From NCBI RefSeq assembly GCF_010731895.1, contig NZ_AP022596.1, forward strand, positions 1,736,001 through 1,800,000: a stretch of 64,000 nt of DNA. Reading direction: 5' to 3'. This stretch comes from Mycolicibacterium helvum (GTDB lineage Bacteria; Actinomycetota; Actinomycetes; Mycobacteriales; Mycobacteriaceae). Shown piece by piece: positions 20,598-28,884 of the stretch. Made by a program: the position numbers and the translations under genes. The notes under the pieces are model-generated. The model was not told the DNA's origin. It was given only the letters and a program-made list of their open reading frames with translations, and ran no database searches. Every line of letters starts with the position of its first letter. Position 1 is the first letter of the stretch.

Positions 20598-21845
20598 TCA
20601 GATCGTCCCTTCTGGTAGCCGGCGAAGATACGCCTGGCGTCGGGCGGCCAGCTGTTCAGCCCGCTCCGCGGGGGTGACGCGCGCGATACCGGGCAGCTCG
20701 TCGTCGAGCCGGTCGAATGCGACGACCCGGCCGTGCGCACCGAGATCGGGTCGCGGGCCACCCTCGTCGAACTCGGCCATCCGTAGTGTCAGGATGCCCT
20801 CGCGCAGTCCGGCTGAGTCGATCCAGTTCGCCACGCCGGGGTCGACGGGCGAGATCACATAGGTGTAGCTGCCGTCGTCGTTGGGTACCGACTGTGCCTT
20901 GTTCAGGCTGCCGGTGCGGTCGACAATATCGAGCGTAGTGCCCCAGATATTGCTCAGCGGTACGGTGAAGTATTCGGCGCCACCGTCTTTGACATCGACC
21001 ACGAATGTCTCGTCGGGACCGAGATCGAATCGGCCCATGACGTACACCTGATTCTTCATCGCCCCCACTTTGTCTGCCGACCAGGCCAGGTTGAAATTGT
21101 TGGCCGGCATCTTGTAGATGCCGTGGCTGAGTTTGCCGGTGAAGTTCGCGAAGTAGGCCATCATGTCCGCGGTGGCCTCGGCTTGTTCATCGCGGGTGCG
21201 GGCCGGTGTGGCAGGCGCCCCGCCGAGCCGCTCCACGCTGATGTGGTTGGGATCGTCGCTGCCCCAGTCCAACAGGACGTCCCGGATGTAGAACTCGTGT
21301 GCCTCCGCCGTGGTTTGCACGTGGTTGGTGCGCCCGCCGGCGGGCTTGGAATCGACCGTGATGGTATAGCTTCGGTCACTGTCGAGTTCCATGGTCTTGC
21401 CGTTGAGCACGGCCACGGTGCCCATGTTGGCGTCCCAGAGCGTGAAGTAGTTCTCCGTCATCCGGTTCTGGCCGACGCGGCCGCGAATCTCGTAGCGTTC
21501 GTCACCCGAGATCGGGATCACCCGGTAGACGGTGTCGGGATTGTCGATACCCCAACGTGATCCGGGGATTTGCCGGTCGGCGACCGGGTGCGCCAGCCGG
21601 GTGATGCAGCTGACCTTCGGCCGCAGCTTGTCCTGGTTGGACGACCACACCGCCGCGGAGAACATCACCTCCGCGAATGCCGCATCGAACCGCGCCCGCA
21701 TGGCCTCGGAGGCCTTGGCGCGGCTCAGCCAGTTCTCGGCGACAGTCCGGTAGGCCGCCTTGACTGTTGGGTGTTCGGTCAGCTCGAGTGCGGCCAGCTC
21801 CTGCTCGTGCTGCGATGCTGTCGCCACCGCATCGTCGGCAATCAT
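20598..21845 (-). CDS. DUF1214-like protein
   Basis: 415 residues, soluble, no signal peptide. It has a helical N-terminal 80 residues, then a beta-rich body with DERYEIRGRVGQNRMTENYF and WGTTLDIVDRTGSLNKAQ. The latter and VISPVDPGVANWIDSAGLREG resemble the DUF1214/DUF1254 superfamily, which is common in mycobacterial steroid and lipid loci. The biochemical function is unknown. It overlaps the upstream sulfotransferase gene by ATGA, and the SDR starts one base after its stop, so the three proteins are probably made together. Confidence 0.7.
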   Translation of the reverse strand: MIADDAVATASQHEQELAALELTEHPTVKAAYRTVAENWLSRAKASEAMRARFDAAFAEVMFSAAVWSSNQDKLRPKVSCITRLAHPVADRQIPGSRWGIDNPDTVYRVIPISGDERYEIRGRVGQNRMTENYFTLWDANMGTVAVLNGKTMELDSDRSYTITVDSKPAGGRTNHVQTTAEAHEFYIRDVLLDWGSDDPNHISVERLGGAPATPARTRDEQAEATADMMAYFANFTGKLSHGIYKMPANNFNLAWSADKVGAMKNQVYVMGRFDLGPDETFVVDVKDGGAEYFTVPLSNIWGTTLDIVDRTGSLNKAQSVPNDDGSYTYVISPVDPGVANWIDSAGLREGILTLRMAEFDEGGPRPDLGAHGRVVAFDRLDDELPGIARVTPAERAEQLAARRQAYLRRLPEGTI

Positions 21846-23017
21846 TGTTTGTCCTTTCGGAAGCGCTTGTTATACAAGGCAAATCGTTCGTCTACTTGCG
21901 CATCGGTCAGTCCGTAGGAGGCCAGGTCGTACGGTGGCCGCGCAACTTCGCGCGGTCGATTGGCCAGCCAGTCGGTCATCGCGGTGACGGCGGTGTCGGT
22001 CAGCGGCAGACCGACCGCGTCGTATATCCGGCTCACCTCGCCGATCGGATCGCCGACCGCGTCGTCGAAACCGATGTCGGTGACCCGCTCCGATTCGTCC
22101 GCCCAACTGTCCCGCACGGTCATGGCCCGGTCGTTGGTCCAGCCCATCCGTTCGAGCCACTGGCTGCCCACCCGATGGGTGTCCACCTCGTCGGCGTGCA
22201 TGGCGTGCAGAGTCGCGTTCAGGCTGGCACCGGACGACACGGTGGTGCGCGGATTGCGGTGCATGTGCACGACGTGCACATCGGGGAACTGGATGCGCAG
22301 CGTGTCGAGGTACCCCAGGTGTGCTGGGGACTTCAGTACCCAGCGTCCTGCGGTGATCCCTCGCTGGCGCTTCTGCCACTGCAGGAATTGCAACATCCGG
22401 TGCAGGTACTCGTAGGCCGGCGTGAAATCCTGTGTGTCCAGCCACGATCGATAGCGGGGCAGGTGTGCGCCGGACTCCGGGACATGCGACAGGAACGCGT
22501 CGGCCAGGAAGACGATCTCCTCCTCGGCCTCCCGCGCGTACATCGGATGGATGGCGAACAGTTCCGGTGCCAGCTCCCGCGACTTGTTCTCCCGTGCTTC
22601 ACTGATCGCGATCCGCGGGTCGTTCCCGGCGAAGTCGTAGTCCAGTTTGGCGGCGACCTCCACCACCTCCCAGCCGCGCGCGCAGTGCAGCCGGGTGTCG
22701 GCGGCGAGCAGACGCTGCAGCAGGGTGGTGCCGCTGCGCATCATCCCCACGACGACGATCGGCGCCGCAATGTGTTCGTCGAGGATCTCGGGATGGCGCC
22801 GGATCCACTCCTGGGCGCGAAGCCGCATCCGCAGGCTGTGCACCAGCCCCGACCGCAGGATGTGCGCGCCGATGACATTGAGCCCAGCACCGGGATAGTC
22901 GTCGAGCAGCACGGCCAGCGGTTCCTGGAAACCCCCCGGGCCCCAGGCGGTCAGGCCTTCCTTGCCGACCGCGTCGGCCAGGATCGCGTCCATCCCGAAT
23001 GCGCCCGTGGTGGTCAC
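21842..23017 (-). CDS. PAPS-dependent sulfotransferase family protein
   Basis: 391 residues. The 5'-phosphosulfate loop is present as VVVGMMRSGTTLLQRLL near residue 88. The 3'-phosphate-binding region (VHMHRNPRTTVSSGASL) is near residue 253, and KSPAHL precedes it. This is the long mycobacterial sulfotransferase type. It would transfer sulfate from PAPS to a hydroxyl of a small molecule or lipid. The neighbouring SDR and SnoaL genes could make or remove such a hydroxyl. The acceptor is not known. Confidence 0.88.
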   Translation of the reverse strand: MTTTGAFGMDAILADAVGKEGLTAWGPGGFQEPLAVLLDDYPGAGLNVIGAHILRSGLVHSLRMRLRAQEWIRRHPEILDEHIAAPIVVVGMMRSGTTLLQRLLAADTRLHCARGWEVVEVAAKLDYDFAGNDPRIAISEARENKSRELAPELFAIHPMYAREAEEEIVFLADAFLSHVPESGAHLPRYRSWLDTQDFTPAYEYLHRMLQFLQWQKRQRGITAGRWVLKSPAHLGYLDTLRIQFPDVHVVHMHRNPRTTVSSGASLNATLHAMHADEVDTHRVGSQWLERMGWTNDRAMTVRDSWADESERVTDIGFDDAVGDPIGEVSRIYDAVGLPLTDTAVTAMTDWLANRPREVARPPYDLASYGLTDAQVDERFALYNKRFRKDKQ

Positions 23018-23021
23018 CGGG

Positions 23022-23465
23022 TCAGAACTTCAGATGCTGACTCACGTCGCCCACCTGGTCGACGAACATGGTTCGAGAGTCGAACCACCATTGGCCGTCG
23101 ACCCGGTGGAAGGTGTCGTGGTAGTGGCCGGTGACGATCACCTGCAGCGGGAGATCGGGCGTCGCCTGGGTGACGGCGTAGTAGGCCTTGCCGCGCGCGG
23201 TACCCGCGTCGTCGTCGACGTAGAGCTGCACATTGCTGGTGTTGTGCTTGGTCTTCGGCGTTCCGTCGTCGTAGATGCGGGTCGCCATGTCGTACATGTG
23301 GCGCACCCGCTCCGGCCCGGCGAACACCGTCTCGGGTGGGCCGTTCTCCACCCCGCAGATCCGGCCGTGGGTGAACAATGCGGCGACCCCGTCGAGGTCG
23401 CCGGCATCGAGCAGCTCAGCATAGGTGTAGATGAGGTTGGTGATCGCCTGCGCACTGTCACTCAT
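23022..23465 (-). CDS. SnoaL-like (NTF2-fold) protein
   Basis: 147 residues of the SnoaL-like/NTF2 fold: an N-terminal helix pair (ITNLIYTYAELLDAGDLDGVA) followed by strands ending in GQWWFDSRTMFVDQ. Members are cyclases, isomerases, dehydratases or simple binding proteins of polyketide and steroid pathways. It is the first gene of the operon leading to the sulfotransferase, four bases before that gene. It is divergent from the SDR at 23528, with 62 bases between. Confidence 0.82.
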   Translation of the reverse strand: MSDSAQAITNLIYTYAELLDAGDLDGVAALFTHGRICGVENGPPETVFAGPERVRHMYDMATRIYDDGTPKTKHNTSNVQLYVDDDAGTARGKAYYAVTQATPDLPLQVIVTGHYHDTFHRVDGQWWFDSRTMFVDQVGDVSQHLKF

Positions 23466-23527
23466 AACAAGGGCGATGATCGCAGAGCGATTGCTTAGAT
23501 GGTCTTGTTTGTCCAGAATTCCTCGTT

Positions 23528-24424
23528 ATGCTCGCCGACGTGAGGCAATGGTCGCCGAGCCGGCTCGGCAATCTGACCGGTAAACGGATCATCGTGACGG
23601 GCGCGACCAACGGTGTCGGGCTCGGCACCACGCGCGCGCTGGCTCGCGCCGGCGCCCACGTCATCATGGCGGTCCGCAACACCGAACTCGGCGCGCAGCG
23701 AGCCGCCGAGATCGGTGGATCCACCGAGGTACTCAAGGTCGACCTGGCCGACTTGGCCTCGGTCCGGGCCTTCGCGGGCACGCTCGACGGCGACGTCGAC
23801 ATCCTCGTCAACAATGCCGGTGTGCTGACCGACCATCGGCACGAGACCGTCGACGGTTTCGAGGCAACGCTGGGCACCAACATGCTCGGACCGTTCGCGC
23901 TGACGAATCTGGTGTTTACCCGGGTGCGCTCCCAGATCATCAACGTCGCCTCCGACGGCCACCGCATGGCGACGCTTCGACTGGACGACATGCACCTGCG
24001 AACCAAATGGACCGCGCTGAGTGCCTACGGACACTCGAAACTCGCGATGATGTTGTGGGGCCTCGAACTCGACCGGCGCCTACGGGCCGCCAACTCCGGC
24101 GTCGTCACCCACCTGATTCATCCCGGCTGGGTCGCGTCCAACCTGGCGCAGACCTCCAATTCGCCGTTGATGTCGGCGGCCTACAAAGTGGTCGACGGGC
24201 TGGCCCAGCGGCTGGCCAACGACGTCGACCAAGGCGCCGTGCCAACGCTGTACAGCATCAGCGAGCCGATACCGCCGGGCAGCTACGTTGGGCCCAGCTC
24301 TCGATTTGGTCTGCGTGGTGAGCCGGCACTGATCTGCCGTTCACCAGCTGCGTGCGATTACGATGCCGCCGCCCGTGTCGTGCAGTTCGCCGAACAGGAA
24401 ACCGGCACAACGCTTCCCGTGTAG
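23528..24424 (+). CDS. short-chain dehydrogenase/reductase (retinol-dehydrogenase-like)
   Basis: 298 residues. TGATNGVGLGTTRALARAG is the cofactor motif, with NNAGVL and the catalytic pair in YGHSK. VRNTE suggests NADP. The length and the HPGWVASNL block near residue 196 place it with the RDH/WWOX-like group acting on hydrophobic alcohols or ketones. It is divergent from the sulfotransferase operon and converges on the methyltransferase gene with a five-base gap. It probably belongs functionally with the operon at 19766-23465, but this is inference. Confidence 0.85.
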   Translation: MLADVRQWSPSRLGNLTGKRIIVTGATNGVGLGTTRALARAGAHVIMAVRNTELGAQRAAEIGGSTEVLKVDLADLASVRAFAGTLDGDVDILVNNAGVLTDHRHETVDGFEATLGTNMLGPFALTNLVFTRVRSQIINVASDGHRMATLRLDDMHLRTKWTALSAYGHSKLAMMLWGLELDRRLRAANSGVVTHLIHPGWVASNLAQTSNSPLMSAAYKVVDGLAQRLANDVDQGAVPTLYSISEPIPPGSYVGPSSRFGLRGEPALICRSPAACDYDAAARVVQFAEQETGTTLPV

Positions 24425-24429
24425 CAGCC

Positions 24430-25293
24430 TCAAAACGGCTTTGCGGTGAAACCCCAGCGCAGCAACGCAGCCTCGCGGCGCGTTTGGCCCCGGAGCGGGG
24501 AATGGCGCTGACCGACGGGCGCAGGTTTGCCGTTCGCTCCGTACATCCAGTAGGCCTGCAAGTATGGCAACGGTGTCGCGTGGCCTGAGCTCAAGCCGGT
24601 GAGCCCCGCCGCCGCAAGCTGCGCCGACAGCTCTTCACGGGTGAACGCTGCCGCCTCGCTGGCGATCGCGTCCTGGCGCAAACCCATCGGCGAATCCGGA
24701 TCCACGCACTGCAACATCGCCGGGCACGCCGACGGGTCCCTCAACCGGGCGAAATCGGATATCCACAAGGCAGCTCCGCTGTCACGTTGGACGGCAGCGA
24801 TCTGCCGTAATGCGGCGCCCAGTACCTCGAAATCCGGCAGCTGATGCAACGTCCACATGCACGAGACAGCGTCCCAGCTCCCGGCGGCAAGCGATTCTGG
24901 TAGCGCGGTTATGTCCGCCTGCACCAGCTCCGCTCGCCCGTCGAGTCCCTCAGACACGAACAGCTGCCGAGCCGTGGCCAACATGTTGGGTGCCAGATCG
25001 ACACCGGTGACGTGCACGTCTGGGCGCCGGCGCAGCACCGCGCTCAGCGCACGCCCGGAGCCGATGCCGAGATCGAGAAGGCGCCCGCCCGGCGGCAGCA
25101 ACGCATCGACTGCACGGGCACACAGGTCGTACACGGCCTGCATCCCCGGGTTCGCCGCGCCGCCGGCGTGGAAGTAAGCGACGGCTTCGGCGTCGTCCAT
25201 CACCATCGGTTCGGGAACACGTTCACGCCCGGGCGAATGCAGCCGCTCGCGCACGACGATGCCCGGCACCCGCCACAGCGGCCGAATTCCCAT
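24430..25293 (-). CDS. class I SAM-dependent methyltransferase
   Basis: 287 residues. The SAM-binding motif I is LLDLGIGSGRALSAV near residue 71, motif II VTGVDLAPNMLATARQ, and the later ELVQADITALPES and WDAVSCMWTLHQLPDF complete the Rossmann pattern. The N-terminal 30 residues are basic and may be too long: an ATG in PEPMVMDDAEAVAYF could be the true start. It is divergent from the P450-MoeY pair across 107 bases. An O- or N-methylation in the same pathway is plausible but unproven. Confidence 0.82.
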   Translation of the reverse strand: MGIRPLWRVPGIVVRERLHSPGRERVPEPMVMDDAEAVAYFHAGGAANPGMQAVYDLCARAVDALLPPGGRLLDLGIGSGRALSAVLRRRPDVHVTGVDLAPNMLATARQLFVSEGLDGRAELVQADITALPESLAAGSWDAVSCMWTLHQLPDFEVLGAALRQIAAVQRDSGAALWISDFARLRDPSACPAMLQCVDPDSPMGLRQDAIASEAAAFTREELSAQLAAAGLTGLSSGHATPLPYLQAYWMYGANGKPAPVGQRHSPLRGQTRREAALLRWGFTAKPF

Positions 25294-25353
25294 TCCTCAC
25301 ACCCTTCTGCCCGCGCCGACTCGCGCCCCACCATTAAACCCGGGGCCACTCGG

Positions 25354-25359
25354 TACACT
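25354..25359 (+). promoter_or_regulatory. -10 of the P450-moeY operon
   Basis: TACACT fits the mycobacterial -10. It precedes an AGGGAGG ribosome site (25389-25395) and the GTG start at 25401, giving a leader of about 40 bases. Confidence 0.4.
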
Positions 25360-25400
25360 GCGGTCCTCATCGAAATAGTGGGGGACGTAGGGAGGTTCGA

Positions 25401-26768
25401 GTGTCACAGGCCCCTGGCCGCGGTGGCCTCGCTTCGTTGCCACTGGCACCGGTGAACCCGATGCCTTTGCGTGAGCGGCTCAAAGCCGTCAAGGAGTTCA
25501 GCACCGGCACCGAGAGACTGCGCGATGCCGGCGGACCTGTTACCCGGTTCACTGTGGGCCCGCGCTGGCTGATGCCGCCGATGGTGCTCGTCACGTCACC
25601 GGGGGCACTGCGCGACGTGCTCAGCATCAAGGACGGCTCGGTCGACAAGACAAGCCCGGTCTTCGACGAGATGCGCCGGATCATCGGCGCCAACCTGGCC
25701 GACCTGCCGTTCGAGCCGTGGCGACCACGCCGGCGCACGATCCAACCCGTGTTCACCAAACAGCGTGTCCGCGAATTCGGCGGTCACATGGCGCAGGCTG
25801 CCGAGTCTGTTTGCCTTGGCTGGCCTGACGGTGGCGATGTTGATCTCGACGCCGAATCGCGGGCACTCACGCTGCGCGCCCTCGGCCGTTCAGTACTGGG
25901 CATGGACCTCGAAGAGCGCGCAGACGATGTCGCCGAGCCGCTTCGCGTCGCGCTCTCCTACGCCATCTCCCGCGCCACCCGGCCGGTGCGCGCCCCACGA
26001 TGGCTCCCCACACCCGCCAGGCGACGTGCACGTGCCGCGAGCGCCAAACTGCATCGTCTTGCCGGCGACATCGTGAGCGAATGCCGGCGAGACCCGAACC
26101 GCGTCGCGCCGCTGGTCCACGCATTGATCGCCGCGGAGGACCCCGAGACAGGAAAGCGGCTGTCCGACAGTGAGATCTGCGATGAGATCATCATCTTTCT
26201 CTTCGCGGGTCATGACACCACTGCGACCACCCTCGCCTATGCGTTGTGGTCCCTCGGGCGCGACCCCGCCTGCCAGGACCGGGTGGTCGCCGAGGTGAGG
26301 GCACTTCCGGATCGACCGCTGACACCCGACGATTTGCCCAGCCTCAGCTACACCACCCAGGTGGTGCGTGAATCACTGCGGATGTGCCCGCCGGCTCCCA
26401 CCGGCACCCGGATGGCTTGCCAGGACCTGGAAGTCAGTGGCTACCGCGTCGAGGCGGGCACCATGGTGGTGCTTGGCAGAATGGCAGTGCAGCGTGATCC
26501 GGCCCTGTGGGATGATCCGTTGCGCTTCAACCCCGACCGGTTCGGCCCGGATAACATCAAGAAGCTCGAGCGATGGCAGTACATCCCGTTCGGAGGCGGC
26601 CCCCGCTCGTGTATCGGCGATCACTTCGCCATGTTGGAAGTCACACTCGCCCTGGCGACGCTCACCCGGCGAGCCGAAATCACGTCCCTGGAAGCGGATT
26701 TCCCGCTTGCCCTGCATTTCACGATGATCGCCGGCGCACCGATTCGCGCCCGAATCCGAAAGCGTTAG
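25401..26768 (+). CDS. cytochrome P450
   Basis: 455 residues. The haem-binding loop is FGGGPRSCIG (397-406) with Cys404 as the iron ligand. The I-helix oxygen-activation motif AGHDTT is at 269-274 and the ExxR pair is Glu324/Arg327. FNPDRF is the usual meander motif. The FGGGPRSCIGDHFAMLE style and the length resemble the fatty-acid/terpene-type CYPs more than the short steroid CYP124/125 group. Electrons would come from a ferredoxin encoded elsewhere. It is followed three bases later by moeY, so the two form an operon. The substrate is unknown. Confidence 0.93.
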   Translation: MSQAPGRGGLASLPLAPVNPMPLRERLKAVKEFSTGTERLRDAGGPVTRFTVGPRWLMPPMVLVTSPGALRDVLSIKDGSVDKTSPVFDEMRRIIGANLADLPFEPWRPRRRTIQPVFTKQRVREFGGHMAQAAESVCLGWPDGGDVDLDAESRALTLRALGRSVLGMDLEERADDVAEPLRVALSYAISRATRPVRAPRWLPTPARRRARAASAKLHRLAGDIVSECRRDPNRVAPLVHALIAAEDPETGKRLSDSEICDEIIIFLFAGHDTTATTLAYALWSLGRDPACQDRVVAEVRALPDRPLTPDDLPSLSYTTQVVRESLRMCPPAPTGTRMACQDLEVSGYRVEAGTMVVLGRMAVQRDPALWDDPLRFNPDRFGPDNIKKLERWQYIPFGGGPRSCIGDHFAMLEVTLALATLTRRAEITSLEADFPLALHFTMIAGAPIRARIRKR

Positions 26769-26771
26769 CCC

Positions 26772-28883
26772 ATGGCCGTTGACGAAACAACGAGCTTCAC
26801 CGCGCAGATCATGCGCGATGAAGATCCCGAACTGGACCGGCTCCGCTCGGAGCCTGGTGTCGAGTTCATCGACCAACGCGCGGCACTCCTAGACAACCTG
26901 CGCGAATTACACCCGGCGCCCAGCGCCGAACTCCTCGATGAACCGACCGGGTGGGCTTACTATCCGTGGCGGCGCACAGTTGTTGCCATACTGGGGCCGA
27001 ACGGCTTTCGGGCGGTTCGTACCGACCGCAACCGGAACCTCATCACCACCGAAGAACAACGCCGCCTCGGGACGGTCCGCATCGGTATTGCCGGACTCAG
27101 CGTCGGACATGTAATCGCACACACCCTTGCCGCCGAGGGGCTTTGCGGCGCATTGCGCCTCGCCGACTTCGACCACCTCGAACTGTCAAATCTCAACCGG
27201 GTTCCGGCCTCGATCCTCGACATCGGGATCAACAAGGCGGTGGTGACCGCACGACGGATCGCGGAGCTCGACCCCTACCTGCACGTCGAGGTCATGCCCT
27301 CGGGCGTGCGCGCCGATTCCCTCGATGAGTTTCTCGCCGATCTCGACATCGTGGTCGAGGAATGCGATTCGCTGGACATGAAGGTCCGAATCCGCGAGGC
27401 GGCCCGAGATCGGCGGCTGCCGGTGCTCATGGCGACCAGCGACCGGGGCCTGATCGACGTGGAGCGCTTCGATATGGAGCCGAACCGTCCCGTCATGCAC
27501 GGAGTCCTCGGCGGGGTGGACTCCACGCAACTAGCCGCGTTATCGCAGCAAGACCGAATCCCCTACATGTTGCGCCATCTCGATGCCAGCCGCTCGTCGG
27601 CTCGGTTGACCGCATCACTGGTCGAGGTTGGCCATACCTTGTCCACCTGGCCACAGCTAGCCGGCGAAGTCACTCTCGGTGCCACTATCGTCGCCGAGGC
27701 CGCCCGTCGCATCGGGCTGGGCGAAGCACTGGGGTCCGGCCAGGTCCGCATCGACATCGGTTCTGCTCTCGACGATATCGTCGAACCGGCACTGGGCGAC
27801 GCGGAGCCGGTGGACACCCCGGACTCGCCGCCGAGTGTCGACGTGCCCAGCGATGCGGCCGCCGTCATCGCCGACGCCGCCGTCCGCGCCCCGTCCGGAG
27901 GAAACGCCCAACCCTGGTACATCGAAACCCATTCGGATGCCGTGCGAATTCGGCTCGCGCCGCAGTACACCTCGATGATGGACGTCGCGTTCCGGGGCAG
28001 CGCGGTGGCGGTCGGTGCAGCCGCGTTCAATGCCCGTGTCGCCGCGGCAAAGTCGGGTGTTCTCGGTTCGGTCGACTGGACATCGGATGAGTCAGCGCTG
28101 CTTGAGGTTACGCTACGGCTGGGCCGCGGTGACGATGCCGACCTGGCCGCACTTTATGAGCCGATGCTGCGCCGGGAAACCAACCGCAAGCAGGGCACTC
28201 CGGCACCCATCCCCACCGAGACCATTGATTCGCTGCATGCTTGGGCTGCCCGGGAGGGAGCCGGCCTGCACCTGCTGACCGATCGCGGCGATATCGCAAG
28301 GGCAGCTGAGATTCTCGCCACCACCGACCGGCTCCGTTTCCTGACCCCCCGCCTGCACCGGGAGATGATCTCCGAGATGCGCTGGCCCGGCGATCAACCC
28401 GCCGACAGCGGTATCGACGTCCGTGGGTTGGAACTCAATCCGGGTGACTTCGCGGTGATGGAGATACTGCGACGCCCCGACGTGATGGCTCTGCTCGCGC
28501 AGTGGGACGCGGGCGAGGCGCTCGGCGACGACGTCGCTGACCGGGTACGGGCCACTTCCGCGGTGGCTGTGCTCACAACAAGCGGAGATCAGCTGATCGA
28601 CTACGCCCGCGGTGGTTCGGCGGCAGAAGCAGTCTGGATTGTCGCCCAGCACAGTGGATTAGCCGTGCACCCCATTTCGCCGGTGTTTCTCCACGCCGTG
28701 CATCAGCACGAGCTCTCGGAGATGTCACCGTTCTTCGCTCCCCAACTGCTCGATCTCCGGTCACAGTTCACGCAGCTGGTGGGCATGCGTTCCGACGAGT
28801 CGCTAGTCCTGGTCCTCAGGCTGGCGCACGCCGGTCCGGCTTCCACCCGCAGTAGAAGACGCCCGATCCGTCGTCCAGATTAG
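26772..28883 (+). CDS. moeY: Rv1355c/MoeY-family protein: E1-like (ThiF) domain fused to a nitroreductase domain
   Basis: 703 residues. Residues 95-250 are an E1/ThiF-type adenylating domain: the glycine-rich GIAGLSVG at 105-112, the acidic DFDHLELSNLNR at 132-143, and a VVEECDSLDMK segment. Residues 360-690 are a nitroreductase-like FMN domain beginning APSGGNAQPWYI at 373-384. The architecture and length match Rv1355c (MoeY). Despite its name there is no proof of a molybdopterin role. ThiF-type domains activate C-terminal carboxylates of proteins or peptides, and nitroreductase domains often oxidise azolines in peptide natural products. No catalytic Cys of the E1 type was found with certainty. 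It sits behind a P450 gene, and its stop is one base from that of the convergent nhaA. Confidence 0.85.
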   Translation: MAVDETTSFTAQIMRDEDPELDRLRSEPGVEFIDQRAALLDNLRELHPAPSAELLDEPTGWAYYPWRRTVVAILGPNGFRAVRTDRNRNLITTEEQRRLGTVRIGIAGLSVGHVIAHTLAAEGLCGALRLADFDHLELSNLNRVPASILDIGINKAVVTARRIAELDPYLHVEVMPSGVRADSLDEFLADLDIVVEECDSLDMKVRIREAARDRRLPVLMATSDRGLIDVERFDMEPNRPVMHGVLGGVDSTQLAALSQQDRIPYMLRHLDASRSSARLTASLVEVGHTLSTWPQLAGEVTLGATIVAEAARRIGLGEALGSGQVRIDIGSALDDIVEPALGDAEPVDTPDSPPSVDVPSDAAAVIADAAVRAPSGGNAQPWYIETHSDAVRIRLAPQYTSMMDVAFRGSAVAVGAAAFNARVAAAKSGVLGSVDWTSDESALLEVTLRLGRGDDADLAALYEPMLRRETNRKQGTPAPIPTETIDSLHAWAAREGAGLHLLTDRGDIARAAEILATTDRLRFLTPRLHREMISEMRWPGDQPADSGIDVRGLELNPGDFAVMEILRRPDVMALLAQWDAGEALGDDVADRVRATSAVAVLTTSGDQLIDYARGGSAAEAVWIVAQHSGLAVHPISPVFLHAVHQHELSEMSPFFAPQLLDLRSQFTQLVGMRSDESLVLVLRLAHAGPASTRSRRRPIRRPD

Positions 28884-28884
28884 G

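Noticed and set aside
26772..28883. Assignment of this gene to molybdopterin synthesis for the CO dehydrogenase
   Set aside because: The name MoeY is historical. The gene lies 8 kb away, next to a P450, and lacks MoeB/MoaE-specific features that I could find.
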